From positions 4,960,001-5,024,000 of the forward strand of contig OX442316.1 of NCBI GenBank assembly GCA_949358305.1: 64,000 bases of DNA, given 5' to 3'. The first letter of the stretch is position 1. Each line of letters opens with the position of its first letter. Under the pieces are notes generated by a model that saw only the letters and a list, made by a program, of their open reading frames with translations, was not told where the DNA came from and did no database searches. The stretch is from Strigamia acuminata. Taxonomy: Eukaryota > Arthropoda > Chilopoda > Geophilomorpha > Linotaeniidae. The position numbers were made by a program, and so were the translations under genes. Positions 1 through 12,459 of the stretch are shown here, in pieces.

Positions 1-226
1 TCTTTAAGGAGGTTAACATCCTTGGAATATTCTTTTATTTCCTTATCTCACCCCTATGATAAATGAACCCCAGGTGTGTTCCCCTCTCCTTGAGCCACTG
101 ACCTGCTTTCGACATGTAATTTTCGAGGTGTCAGGTATGTGAGTAACAACTGAAGAACCAGTTCATCCGTGTTCTAAAATAACTTTCTTCAAAATATTTT
201 GGAAAATATACTTGAATACAATTCGT

Positions 227-432
227 GCCCGGTATTTTGATGCTTAATTCAAACTGCGCATCACATTCTGCGCATGCATTTAAGATGGCGATTGTCAAGC
301 TTGTTGCACAATATGTATTTTGGTTTTACTGCTGTGAATTACTTTTAATGATGAGTTTATTGTTGTTTATTTTCTTTATTTTAGTATTATTAGACCTAAT
401 ATTAGGCTTAATACTGTTAAATACTGCGCAAC
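227..432. repeat. Copy of a MITE family also seen at 7719-7846
   Basis: The ends carry GCCCGGTATTTTGATGCTTA and, near the other side, CTAATATTAGGCTTAATACTG; both blocks recur in the palindromic element at 7719-7846. No coding capacity. The element was placed by comparing the two copies by eye. Confidence 0.5.
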
Positions 433-532
433 TGTAGCTGTTATAAGTTCAAAGAGCCATTTCTCGATACTATTTGCTTTTATTTTATTTTTTTATACAA
501 ATAAAAACACCAGAATTTCATCAAGTGCTTAA

Positions 533-1148
533 TTATTTTCTACCATAAGTTACAACGGTATTTAATCCATCAGATACCGGTACGAAACCCTTAAACTTGT
601 CGTTAGTATCCATCGTATCGCTTTTCAATGCAGGATATCCGTGCGCTGGTGCGGTTTCATATCCGAGATCAACTCGCGGAAAGTGCATTTGTGCCATTGC
701 GAGTTGAGAGTTTATCCCTGATATTGCTGAGGTGAGTGGTTCGTTAAATGCATGTTGAGCCATTAAGGTAATGGGAATTACAATGGGCGAGATTTGAGGA
801 GCAATTACTGCCGCTGAATTGAGGCCTGCCGATTTAATGGCGCTCACTGCACCGCTCATTGCGTATCCCGATGGAGCTGCCGGTGGATAATATGGTGCAG
901 CAGGAGCTGGTGGATAGTAAGCCGGTGCTGGTGCTGGTGGTGCAGCGGCAGCAGCTTCTGCAACTGCTGCTTGAAGGTTTTTAAGTCCGAATCCTTTGGC
1001 CTTAAACTTAAACTTGTCCTTCTTGAGGCTGCAGGAAGAAGAAAGTGTTGCTAAAAGCAAAACCAATGTCTGAAAATAAAAATTATTGTTAAGTGTTTTT
1101 TTTTGGATTTCCTTTTGATGATTGTTTGTATACCATTAGGTTTGCCAT
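533..1148 (-). CDS. Secreted Ala/Pro/Tyr-rich small protein, cuticle- or matrix-like
   Basis: Two coding exons, 1148-1134 and 1069-533, joined across a 64-nt GT-AG intron; phase 0, 183 aa. I chose this start because the five-codon first exon completes a signal peptide (MANLMTLVLLLATLSSSC) and a TATA box lies about 60 nt upstream. A tiny first exon that breaks inside the signal peptide is the usual plan of arthropod cuticular protein genes. The mature part opens with a Lys/Phe-rich stretch, then an Ala run, then a Pro/Tyr/Ala block (YYPPAPAAPYYPP) and a mixed C-terminal half ending TYGRK. No Rebers-Riddiford chitin-binding consensus is visible, so the cuticle role is inferred from composition and gene structure only. 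It stands alone, more than 4 kb from the oxidase array. Confidence 0.65.
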
Positions 1149-1207
1149 TGTTGAGGGTTTTCTTCGGTTGTTTGTAGCTGTATGAGCATCAATTGGATTT
1201 TCATGAT

Positions 1208-1215
1208 GTTTATAT
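1208..1215 (-). promoter_or_regulatory. TATA box of the Ala/Pro/Tyr-rich gene
   Basis: TATATAAA on the minus strand, about 60 nt upstream of the proposed ATG at 1148. Its position supports the short first exon. Confidence 0.45.
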
Positions 1216-2521
1216 AGTTGTTTGAATATGTCATTAGGTCAATTTGTTATCAGTTTTCAGTTGAACATCCCGTTTATAGTTCAAGGGTTGTAATCAAATG
1301 ATTTGACTGATTATATTGATGTGTTGGGATGTATGGAAAGAGTTATGGATTTTGTTGCTTAATTCAACTTTAATTAAAGCTTTTTCCCCGTTTTCTGAAG
1401 TGAAAATATTATTGATAATAATAAATTGTGGTTTAATTTCATGTGGGTTTCATTTTTTGGGTTTTATTTTTGTTTTTTGTGATTTTTTTTTTTTTAAATG
1501 GGAGTTTGGTTTGGTTTCAGTTCTTTATTTCTTTTCAGTATTTTATATCTCATGTATAGTTCGTTGCATCCGATTTTGACAAGGAATTTGTCAACTCTTT
1601 TAAGGTAATAAGTTGACCTTCTTTGTAAGGTGCATGTACTCATATCTTGATTTATGGGTGACTTCTAAAATAAAAGATCAACGAATTATTGGCCAAAATA
1701 TATGTTTTATTGTGATATTCATTATGTATTATTTTATTTTTATTTCATCCAAAAATGAAAAATTGGTAAATATTCAATATATATATTTTATTAAAGGAAG
1801 AAAGTAAACTTCTTATGGTTTATCTTAAATATTTGCATGATTTATGTGTACTATTCACAGTTATTACAGAAAAATATTTACAAAAGATCATAGACAACAA
1901 AAAAGCACTATAACAAAACACAAAACAAACATAACAACAACACAGAGACGCAGACACATAAAAGACACGAAAAAAACAGCACAAACAGATGACAACGTCA
2001 CAAGACCCGAAAACACATACGACAATACCACAGGACAAAGGACAACACAAACAGAAACAATAAATTTAAAAGGATATCTATAAAACCCCAGTGATGATGA
2101 CTATGGATGAACAAAGTGTTGAACATGGTAAATACAAAATACCCCCACCATAGTTTGCAGTTAGCCACGTGGAAATTCTTCAAATGTCTGCGATATCTGT
2201 AAAATTATACGAAAAGATTACTCCACTTATTAAAAACTTAATAAAATTCATCATTTAAGAGCTAAAAACCCACGTTTGGGTATTTCTAAGTGTATATACA
2301 GACCAAATGAGACTAAATTCTACTTAAATTGGTAAAAATAAAGCCGTGTTCACTTACATGAATGATATTATTTACAAGATGAGTGTATCCAAACATGCTG
2401 CAATGGGAAATAGGCCTAAGTTACAGTGAGCCAGAGTAGAGTGCTTTGGTTTGGTAATATAGACACCGCCCCGCGGTTCCTTCCAACTCTGCGACCGCGG
2501 GGAGATTCCAATGACACTTGA

Positions 2522-2668
2522 ATGGATTCTGGTGATGTGTTTTCAACGAGAGGAAAAAGGAAAGTGCTCTCAACTTTCACTCGCGCCTCACTTTATGGCA
2601 GCAGCAGTGAAACGTCATCGGTATCATTTATAACTGAGGTCCTTGAACCCGTGTTTGAGGAAGAATAA
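2522..2668 (+). CDS. Possible 48-aa small ORF (weak)
   Basis: ATG to TAA gives a Ser/Glu-rich product starting MDSGDVFSTRGKRKV and ending EVLEPVFEEE. It lies in the only GC-richer patch of the first 5 kb. No signal peptide, no recognised family and no flanking splice evidence. It could be chance or an exon of an unrecognised gene. Confidence 0.15.
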   Translation: MDSGDVFSTRGKRKVLSTFTRASLYGSSSETSSVSFITEVLEPVFEEE

Positions 2669-3442
2669 GAAATTGTGATAGATGAATTTCACTTTCCATT
2701 GTTTTGGTTTGATAATTTCTTCCCTATTTTGTTTTCTAAAGTTAGAATTCTTTCGTTTTTTTTTGGTTTTTCGTGATTTTCTCTGGTTGCGCAGTTGCAC
2801 AAAAGCGAATTAGATTTCATTTAGAGCAGAAATTTGGTTTTGGAGTATCATGGGAATTAAGTGGTGGTATTTAAAAATGTAAGGCATTTTTTTTAGGTTT
2901 TCCAATAAAATTGAATTGCAATTGATACCATCTTGAAGTGTGGATTGGTTTTGGAACACAGAAAGTGCATTAAAAAAAAAGAATTTAAAAATATAAGCTT
3001 TTACACTTTTACTAGGTCACTGAGGCGAGGAGCATAGAAATTCGCCTTGGAGAGGACGTTGAACTCTTGATGCAGTGAAAGCAATATTCAGGGTAAGATT
3101 TATTAGTTTTAAGGGTTTTCAAAGCATTTAAGTAATTTTAATTTTAAATAATTGTTCTGTAGGTGCCTAAATGTTAATTATTTATAAAATTATGTGTGTT
3201 TATGAAAATATTTGTTAGTTATAAGTGAATATTTAAAAATATTGGATATTGGCATCTAGAAAAACAGTTTTGTACTTAGGAACAACATTATATGTCTTTA
3301 AACCTGGAAAAAATTGTGTTTTATAGTTAGTGAGTGCATTTTTCAATTTTTCAATTTTATTTTTTTAATAAAATTTTAATCAATTGATTTAAAAAGTTAA
3401 ATTTGATAAATTTACAATATCATGACCAGTAAAGGAGTTCGT

Positions 3443-3598
3443 TCAACTCTTTATTACTTCCTTTGCTTTCCTTCCTATGTCATTGAAGTTCTTTTTTCCC
3501 GAGACATCATCCCTGAAATGTAATATTGAGGTCATGGTGGTGAGATCGTTGAACTGTTTTTTGTCTTCTACCTTCACTCTAAATTGCTTCCCCCACAG
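3443..3598 (-). CDS. Possible terminal coding exon of an unidentified gene (weak)
   Basis: A pyrimidine-rich acceptor (TTGTCCTTGTTTTACAG) precedes an open stretch of about 52 codons, beginning near NRDLHSSFLW and ending KEVIKS before a stop. I found no upstream exon and recognise no family. Chance remains likely. Confidence 0.15.
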   Translation of the reverse strand: MWGKQFRVKVEDKKQFNDLTTMTSILHFRDDVSGKKNFNDIGRKAKEVIKS

Positions 3599-5668
3599 GA
3601 ATGAAGAATGAAGATCCCTGTTCCTGTAAAACAAGGACAAATGTGGATGAACTTTTTCACCTTTGATCAGAATTTTGGATACAATATTTGTTAATATAAA
3701 TTATAGAATCAATAAAATAATTTCAAATTTTGTCACACGCTAAAAAATCTGGTTGGTGTGATCAAAAATGTATTTAATTTAACTCACTTGTCAGAAAGTT
3801 GTATTTTATTATTTCCCCGTAAACTGGGAAGTGTTGTCCAGAAAAGGTGAAATGGTACGGTAGTTGACATTTTCTTTTATGCAGTACAGTAATTGAAGTT
3901 TAAAAATTAAATACCGCAATTATATTCTAAATGAATATCAGTTGTTAATTTTTAAGAAATTCGTTTTTGTTTAAACTGTGAAACTTTGTTTCTGTTTGGG
4001 TACCGTCGTGTGTCATTTCAATTCTTATTTCAGGTTTTATTAAAACTGTTTGTTGTTGTCATTTGCGTCATGGACATCTGTGATTTACCCGATCATCGGT
4101 CTCCGCGAATAAGGAAAAGCAATGTGTATGTTTGATTCCTGTAAGTTATTTTATTCTCAAACCATCTATTCAAAACCTATATGTTCTTTTAGACACATCC
4201 AATCCAAGATCCAATCAATCTTCCCCGACCTAATCGTAAGATCAAACCAAACTCGTACCTCGTCCCACGTAAGTACTAGGCCTAAAATCACGGCGCTTTG
4301 ATTTTTATTTATTTATTTTCGACCTATCATAAAAACAAATCTGTGGTTTTACTGACAAGACGATGTGAGAGTAACTTTAAAAGAAAATTTGTTTGAAATC
4401 TTGTCGTGAAAGTTCTAAGTGGCCGATCATGGACGCATGTCCGTGGTGGTCCGTAGATGTAGTTTAGTTTGCAAAACTGACATGAGGGAGAGCGATTTTG
4501 ATCCGATTGTAAAATAGTCATCTCATGCTTTCCTCCAAGTGAAATTTCTGTAGGTGCATTCATTTAAAAAAATGTAACATGTAAAATTTTACATTTAGTC
4601 TGCTTTAAAAAAATTACAAGCAAGTTTAAATGATGAAATTACGAAATGATGAAATTACAGACCAGAAATTTGACCATTATTTATATGAAAAATTACTGTG
4701 GACGATTACAAGTAACATCGTATTTTTTCGAAATAAAGTCGCCCTCGATTACTAGTCGCGGCAAGTATTCGAAGAAATTCACAAAATATGTTACTGGTTT
4801 ACGTGATTTCTTTTGTGAAAGAATCATTTATTTAGGTATTTAAACCGTATAAATACAATAAAATAAAAATTGATAACAAAAACCACGCCGATGTGGTCAT
4901 TATGAGCAATATGTAGGCAAAAATTCCGTCAGCATTATATACAATTTCAATGAAAGGTCGTCCTCGATTATAGGTCGTGGCAAAAACTTGCAATTATAAG
5001 CCGCGAATTGAGTACAAATGACTTTAGCAAATCATCAAATCCTGTGATGTAGTGAGCTGATTTTCAAATCTGCACGCAATATGAGTGAATGCAGTGAACG
5101 TTGGCCACCCTGGGTTTTAGAAACCGAAGATAGAAACATAAAAATGCACACTTTCTTCAGTGGTCAAGTGACATCGAAAGATCTGTGTTTTGATCAATTG
5201 TTTGTAGTTTAGAGCGCAACTAATATCACTAAAATCACTTTATTATATCGAAGTAGAAACGTGGTTGTTGTTGTGGATTTAGTAGCGACATCTATTGATC
5301 ATACTTTGTAATAGTGTCAAGCAATCTTTACTTGAAATGTAGCTTGAAATGCATCGAAACGTGTGGAATTGTTTTCATTATTTTTTTGTTGCATTTATCA
5401 CATCTCGGGGGAAATGAACTTATTGCTTGTTTCGTGATATAATTTTTGACACAACGATTTTATAGATTTTAAAACCAAACTTTTGTCTTTCGTTTGGGGC
5501 TACTGACTTAAAAGGTTATAAAAAGGTAATAAAAACAACAAGTGCACAGCATAGGGTTGTTAAAATATTTTTATAACAAATCTAACGGGTGAAATCACAA
5601 TCAATGGCTTAAAATGAACAAACCAGATCTTTGTTTATGAGCAATAAAACATTAGGGAAAAAATGTAT

Positions 5669-8600
5669 TTATGGCCTGAGAGTTACGTCGGGGTCAAGCA
5701 CGCGATACGTCATCAACATGCCAGTTTCACTGTGGTTACCAACGTGGCAATGCATAAGCCAGTCGCCAACATTAGCAGCGATCAATTTGACTTGATCAAA
5801 GTCACCCGGCAGAATATCCATCACGTCGTGACGATGAGGGCCTGACAGTCTTCGAATAAACGTGTTGCCTAAATGATTAATGATGAATTAAAAATAGGTA
5901 AAAGTATTAAGAGCCGCGGCTGAGGGAGCAAAAATACCGTATTATGCGGAAACAATACAGTATTTTTTTTTGTATTTAACATAGCAGAATATCAAGAAAA
6001 CTTAAATTTCAGGCCCAAATTTTAACATAATTATTCATCTGAGCTCTTTTAAACAAAAAAAAGTTTTTTCACTTGTACCGGCATGTTTCGCTTTATACCG
6101 GCATGTTTTGCTTTATACCGGCATGTTTCGCTCTATACCGGCATGTTTTGCTCCATACCGGCATGTTTCGCTCTATACCCGCATGCCGATATAGACTTTT
6201 TACGCGCGATTTGAAAACCGTCATAAACCCACGCCATGCGGCAATAAGCCGGGTAATATGGTTTGTGTTTATGAAAAACGGAAATCGAAGTTGCAGTTAC
6301 AATTTACCATGGAAATGAACAGTGTGTGTTTCAAATGGGTCTCCAAGACTTAGCAGGTAAAATGCTGCAGTTTCACCTAAGTACAGATCCACGTGCCTGA
6401 TGCTTCCAAAACTGTACCCATTGATTGACATCATTATATTCGTCTCGATCCACTCAACATCTGTTTTCATGGGCAGGGTTTCTTCAGGATTGTTTGTATA
6501 TTTCTGTTGTCAAAAATGGTTTTAAAAATTAGCCAATTGAAAAGTAACATTTTTACCTTTATGTTGTCATCGATGTATGGACTTGCGTTTTCGTTATTTA
6601 TTTTGTAAAACAATGCAAATTCTCTATTAACATCTGTTCGCTTGTCTGTAATGTGAAATGCAAATAGGGTTTTAGAATGGAAAAAATTCTTTGGTTCAAA
6701 AGGCCTATTCGTAGGTTAAAGTATCTTGGTTCGGAGGCGCATACTTTATTTATCGTGACAACAGTGTATCGCGACAAGCTGTCCCAAAAAAATGGTTTTG
6801 CATTTAAAAACCAGTAAGGTTATGTTTGCGGAGGGTCAAGGGGGGCGCAGCCCATCTTGTTAGCTCTTCTTAGGAATTAGAAAAAGAAAAAAACCCAAAA
6901 TACACGTAGTCGCAGTTTCCCAAGTCGCGATATATTCGTGTCGCGGTAGATAGTGTCGCGCTAGATGACACGTCCCCTTGGTTCATATTTTCTGTACACA
7001 AGGGAGTTTTCTCAGACACTAACTATCTATTGCCTTTTCTCCCCTCTTGTACAACATGGTTATGCCAACCCAGACAAAAATCTCACCATTTTCATCTAAA
7101 ATTCCTTGCCGACAAATGACGATTGGACCTACTAGACCGGCTTCTATATCTTCAAATTCCATGACAGCAGACGAGTAGGGCCAAAAAACACAAGGAAAAT
7201 TGTCGTAACTAGGGCCTGCTCTAACAGGCACAGCCCATTCATAGACTTGGGTCTGTCCAGGGGCAACAGAATCATCTTTTTTATCTTGACCTGATGTACC
7301 GTCATTGTATCCATGGCCTAAGCAGAATGTATAAAATATATTCAAATAAATACTGAAAGACGAAAAAGAAAAAGAAATACCTTCGTTTGATTTGTTGTAA
7401 AATACGCCATGTGGTTCTATTGAGAAGTTAAACTTTGCTTTATTTTTGAAAACCACTCTGATGGTGTCGCCAACTGAAGCTTTAATAAATGGTCCTAATG
7501 TGCCTAAATGAAGATCTCGTTCAGTTCTGGTTTTTTCTGTTCGAAACGTCTCATCTGTAAATTCTCTGTACACAGCTTTGATGTAAACATGACCAATTGT
7601 GTGATTGCCTTGTACGTAAAACTGACTGGAAGAACTACAAAGAAGATAATAATGTCACCTTTGTATATTTTTTTAATTACAGTGTACTCTGTGTAGCCTG
7701 CTTTGTCCCAGAAAGTTTACGCCCGGTATCTGGATGCTAAATTCGTCTAATATTAGGATTAATACTGCTAAATAACGACTGGAATTAGAAAATTGTCTGC
7801 GCAGAATGGGATGCGCAGTACTAATTTAGCATCAAGATACCGGGCGTGAGCTGTCGTAGGAGACAGATGATCTTCTTACTGATCTTTATCGAGTGGTAAT
7901 CCTGAAATTGGTTGAGTTGTAATGTTTGGATAATAATCCCACGCTTGTTCCACCGCAGCTATGTAATAAGTGCGAAGTTTTCCTTTTTTTTCTTTCCTTT
8001 CATGTTTTGACTGGCGCGCTTTTTTAACTGTATAGAGTGCTGACATTCCTTTTCCATTGGTATAAACGTAAATCAAATCTTCAATCAGCCATTTTCCTTT
8101 TATAAAGAATAATTAGACATTTATTTAACATTATCGGTATGTGATTTTTACCTGGATTGTCTGGAACCATTTCTAATGTTCTAAACAAATCAGGTATCAG
8201 AGGAAATGTATCTTTTCTTTGGCCATCAGTGTAGAATGTATTGCCATGGAAAAATGGTACATGCATGTCTCCTTTGGCGTAACCTACACTGGTAATATAC
8301 CACACAATTTTTTCTCGTTCTATCATGTTAAGACCTGGCAGATTTCCATATGTGTATCCATTTATAGCTGCAAATGAAAAAGTAGAATAAGCGCCGAGAG
8401 ATTTTTTGAGGGTAGGGAGAGCCGTAGTGCAAGGTTTCTCTGATTGATTGCGAGCTGATTTTTGGTGGGGCGCACACTAGCTGCATTCAAAAACTAAAAT
8501 ATTTTGTGTTTTACTTCAATTTTAAACAAAAAATGACATCATTTCCTGTTTAAACCCTTGTTAAAACTTAAAATACACTTAAACTAAAATTGTTATTTTA

Positions 8601-11600
8601 ATTTTTGAATGCAGCTAGTGATTCTCCGGGTATGACAATTGATAATTGAAAGATCATTCGTAGGGCTTCTCTTGTAGTGCTCTGGCAAACATGTTGCCGC
8701 GTGTGTAATTAATATACCATGATTGAGGCTAATGTAATGTTATGAAAATGCCTATGGGAAAGATCAATGCCACACCCTTTGGTAATACCACTACGATTGA
8801 GTTTAGATACATACAGCGCATGTTGTTGGCATTCCAATACGTGAAATTTGAAGTCAAATCATCTGGATTCACATCTTTTCCACATACTCTCTTAACATTT
8901 TCGCTCCAATAATGACTTTCTGTTTCTTGAATATTTGCAAATAACAAGTAGAAACTCCTGTCTACCTATTAAAATGACGAAACAATATATGCATTGGATA
9001 TTTGTGGAAATTTAAGAAGTTTTGTACCTTTTTATGTGGATTGTTGAGAGCACCCCTTTTGCAAATCAACAATGGTCCATGGAGACCTGTGAAAGCATCT
9101 TTCACTTGATCAACTGCTGAATAATATCTACCAAATAGGCAGTCAGGATCGTCACGTGAAGGACCAACTGAATTGGGAACAGTCCAAGTGTATTCATGTT
9201 GTGTATTGGGCTTCACACCAACTTTGAATGAGAAGAGAATTGTTAGAAATTGGCTTTAAAAATGCTAATTTGAGTTTGATCTGAATATTTCACCATTGGG
9301 TCCATCTTTGTATTGTGTTCCTTGCTGACTGTCAGTAATGAAATAACGATATGCTTGAATAGAATACGGCCTCGATGCACGGTTTAGAAAATGAACTTTA
9401 ATTGTGTCACCAACTTCAGCTGTAATTAGAGGGCCCATGAATCCTAAATGTGCTTCCGAAGCTGGACGAAGTTGTCGTCTTCTAAACGAACCATCCGTAT
9501 ATCCCCTAAAGACAGCTTTTTTGTACGTGCCGTTAAAACGACACTTAAGGGATCGACCAAAGCTATCAGATGCAACTCTAATGTTTTAAATAAAAAATTA
9601 AAGCTTGGTTATCTCAACTAGTATGCATTATTAGTATACAGTCAAAACTCTTTATAACGAATCGCAAGGGACCGGAAAATTGATTCGTTATAACGAAAGT
9701 TCGTTAAAACGAATTAGGTAAAAAAAATAAATTTTATCATAAACAATATTACTTATTCATAGACATGCAAGTTTCATGTTAATTTTATCCCAATTCTTTA
9801 AAATTGTTAAAAATTGTTGAACAAGGCAAATTAAACTCATCTGCTACAATTGGTGGCTTCTTGCCATTGTCAATGGCATTAAAAATGTTCAACTTGCTCT
9901 CAATAAAAATTGCTTTTTGTTTGGCAGCCATTTTAAAACAGGAAAATTTTGATTTTTCTGTGCTTATGGGCATCGGATGTTGTGAGTTATGTGATCAGTT
10001 TTGAAAATTCGTTATAACGAAAGCTTATGGGTATTACAGTGTACCTGGAAACTTATTTGTTATAACGAATAATTCGTTATAACGAAAATATTTAAGATGC
10101 TGTTCTATGGCTGGCCGACCAAGTCATTGTCAACAATTCGTTATAGCGATAATTCGTTATATCGCGATTCGTTATAAAGAGTTTTGACTGTACATATATT
10201 ATTAGTCGGGGAGGCGAAATTGTCACAAACACGGAGATGATTTGGCTAATAAAAACGGTTACACCCCTGATTTTTTTATCCTCACTTGCCCCCCTATATA
10301 TCATCACATGTATGAAGGCTAGTTCACTTGCAAGCGTTAACGCACCAAAGCTGCTTTGTCACATGCCTTGCATGTGAACTAGTGTGCAGCGCCTATGCGC
10401 GTTGGCTGAAGTTTGGTGCGATTTTGTGCGATTTCAAGCATTATAACGCACGACGCATAAAGTTGAAATATTTCAACGCATACATGTGAACTAGACTTTA
10501 GCCGTAGCGTGTACCGGCAGGCTTCAACGTGCTATTTTGAGTTGGGTTAGTTTGACTAACACTCACAAGAGGGCGTTTAAGCCGGCCGGTGTAAGGTATG
10601 ACTTATACGCGTGACAATATCCACTACTTCCTCAAAAAGTTTAAAATTTTTAGCACTTTAGGAGGCGGAAATACAAGCTTAGTCTGAATAAAGAAACTCC
10701 TGTAGAAAGATATTGTCCATGTACATTGTTTAACTTACTCTGTCAGTGGCTTGCCTGTTTCTTGGTCGATTCCAGAAGGGGCATAATTCCACATTGTTTC
10801 CTCAGCTGCTATGTAATAAGTGCGAGTTCTTGTTGTTGGATGATGATGATTATAATGCTTCGAACTATTCACTTCCATTTCATTATGGTAACAATTTTTC
10901 ACATTGAAAAATGTTTGCATTCCAGCTATAAATTAAATTTTTTATTGGAAGTATGAATTGGAGTGCAACTTTTTTCCTCTTAGGTCATAATTACCTTTTA
11001 TATAATCTCGTGCTTGATTGGATAATATCCATTTTCCCATGTTTTCAGCATCTATAGAAGCTGTTAGTGACGATCCTGGATAGACTCCAACTGTGTCCGT
11101 AGTATGTCTGTATATTTCCATTGTTTGGCCTTGTACGTACACACTGTGCACGTCAAAATCATTGCCGACAGCGGCGATGTGAAGGTTGATTTTGTCGCCC
11201 AAGCAGACGTCTAATCCGTGCAAGTTGCCGTAAATGTAACCGTTAATAGAGTGTTTGCGATTCCCTTCCTAGAACGACACATTAATTTGTTTGTTTGTTT
11301 TAATTAATGAATTGAAACCTGAAACGGCAAAAAGTTGTTTTGAATTGCTGCGTTTGTGATTCCAGCTGCTTCCATATTTTCTGTCCTATATTGACTGAAA
11401 TTTTCATCAAAAATGGCAAATAAAAGGGCAAATTCCTTGTCGATATCCTTGCGATTTCCTTTATCGTCTAATATACCTGTAAAAGTAGCGCAAACGTGAA
11501 ACTTTGTAAAGATTGTCGAGGATCTACACTCTACCTTGTTTACATGTAGCCAAAATGCCAACTGCACCAGTCATTACTTCAACTTCAGCAAGATGATGCG

Positions 11601-12389
11601 AGTGATAAATCCAAGTAATGCAATTAGGATCGTTCTCGGTTGGGCCATATTCTGGTTTTACGATCCAAATGTATGTGTAATTATCACCAGGTTTGACTGA
11701 ATCATCCAATTTATTTTTTCCTGATGTACCGTCAGCGTACATGGCACCTGGAATTTAAATTGGAGTTTTGGCACACTCTTGATTTCACAACTCAACACAC
11801 CTTGTCATTGCATGACGTCGGGTGAAGACAATGGTTCTAATAAGCCATCGTTGATAAAAGGAAAGGGCCATGTGAGGTTTGAGTTTAGTGACTTATATCT
11901 TTTTGTTTTGGTGCGGTGTGGTGTGCATTTACCTTCACTGTCCTTGTTGTAGAAAACTCCATGAGGATGAATGCTGTAACTAAATTCAGCTTGATTCTGG
12001 AAATACACCACTAAAGTATCGCCAACCTCTGCCTTCATGAATGGACCAATCATTCCTTGCCATTCGGGGACCTTCGCACGTTTAGTAAATGTGTTATCGG
12101 TGAATTGCCGAAGAAGGGTTTTCTGGAATTTAGTCCCAGGTATTGGAACAGTTGGATCTAATTTGAGGTACAAATCTGTATCTCTTTACAAAGGGAAAAC
12201 AAACTTGTTTATAAATTGAAAGTTGAAAATTGAAAGTTGAAAGTTAATTTACGTGGGAGTTCCTGAATAAATAAGATTTCCCTTCGGAGCATAATCCCAT
12301 TGCTCCTTGACAGCAGCGATGTAATAGACACGCTCTATGGAAAGGCATCTCTGGATGATGGTTAGAAATGTCAATATTTTCACTATCAT
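5669..12389 (-). CDS. Gene A: ceruloplasmin/hephaestin-type multicopper oxidase
   Basis: Sixteen exons: 12389-12253, 12183-11933, 11747-11535, 11476-11319, 11268-10995, 10925-10739, 9577-9294, 9221-9028, 8965-8815, 8367-8152, 8096-7880, 7634-7381, 7317-7087, 6645-6557, 6503-6308, 5868-5669. They sum in frame to 1083 aa, close to ceruloplasmin. A signal peptide begins MIVKILTFLTIIQ; there is no C-terminal membrane segment, so a secreted soluble oxidase. The six cupredoxin-like domains are in three pairs. Trinuclear copper motifs are intact: HPHG, YHSH, HTVHFHG and [12 protein letters not shown], the last two also giving the domain 6 type 1 site with Met as axial ligand. Domain 2 has WILSNQARDYI (no Cys) and domain 4 has KWLIED (no Cys), so those type 1 sites are lost. 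Iron oxidation is the family role and is inferred here. Most diverged of the six-gene group; intron 10 uses a GT donor, unlike B-F. Confidence 0.9.
6076..6186. repeat. 20-bp minisatellite in intron 15 of gene A
   Basis: About five to six tandem copies of a 20-bp unit like TACCGGCATGTTTCGCTTTA. Alternate copies carry TTTCG or TTTTG. Confidence 0.85.
7719..7846. mobile_element. Palindromic MITE in intron 11 of gene A
   Basis: Terminal inverted repeats ACGCCCGGTATCTGGATGCT and its mirror AGCATCAAGATACCGGGCGT enclose about 90 bp with no ORF. Directly beside it, 7679-7716 resembles the end of the pogo-like MITE seen at 38441-38626, so two elements abut. Confidence 0.7.
8477..8618. mobile_element. 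142-bp MITE in intron 9 of gene A
   Basis: Inverted ends CTAGCTGCATTCAAAAA; the interior is AT-rich and non-coding. A reverse-oriented copy of the whole element lies at 49701-49832 in intron 6 of gene G. Confidence 0.75.
9639..10190. mobile_element. Internally deleted Tigger/pogo-type DNA transposon
   Basis: Inverted ends CAGTCAAAACTCTTTATAAC start with CAGT and are flanked by TA on both sides, as in the pogo/Tigger group. It is 552 bp long, in intron 6 of gene A. Further copies of the end motif TCGTTATAACGA occur just inside both ends. It keeps a remnant ORF for the transposase DNA-binding region (9785-9973). Confidence 0.85.
9785..9973 (-). pseudogene. Tigger transposase N-terminal (CENP-B-type HTH) remnant
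   Basis: Open 62-codon stretch. The part MAAKQKAIFIESKLNIFNAI followed by DNGKKPPIVADEF and STIFNNFKE has the spacing of the CENP-B/Tigger N-terminal helix-turn-helix (a Lys-Leu-x-Ile helix, then a Gly, then the recognition helix). The DDE catalytic region is absent, so it cannot transpose itself. Confidence 0.75.
10319..10497. mobile_element. MITE-like element in intron 6 of gene A
   Basis: Imperfect inverted ends: TAGTTCACTTGCAAGCGTTAAC at the left and a mirror of TAGTTCACATGTATGCGTTG at the right. No ORF. The interior is richer in GCG-type motifs than the surrounding intron. Confidence 0.5.
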
Positions 12390-12442
12390 GTTGAGTGAAG
12401 TTGAAATGAATGAAATTTTCTCTTTTTTGTATTTAGAGTATG

Positions 12443-12452
12443 GTATTATATA
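12443..12452 (-). promoter_or_regulatory. TATA box of gene A
   Basis: GTATATAATA on the minus strand about 55 nt upstream of the ATG at 12389, followed by a start-site-like TTTCATTCATTTC. Confidence 0.5.
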
Positions 12453-12459
12453 CTCTACT

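Larger units (their letters stand above)
1216..5668. other. Gene-poor stretch
   Basis: AT-rich DNA with no confident gene. It holds a 48-codon plus ORF (2522-2668), a possible minus-strand terminal exon (3443-3598), a short GC-rich inverted repeat near 2468-2503, and related direct segments near 4690-4770 and 4960-5010 (both with CCTCGATTA and GTCG motifs) that look like transposon debris. Confidence 0.5.

Noticed and set aside
225-437. 70-codon plus ORF with hydrophobic end
   Set aside because: It lies in a MITE copy related to 7719-7846; the hydrophobic residues come from T-rich DNA.
6073-6318. Repetitive ORF of MFRSIPACF-like units
   Set aside because: Translation of the 20-bp minisatellite in intron 15 of gene A; a 20-bp unit cannot keep one frame and the repeat is intronic.
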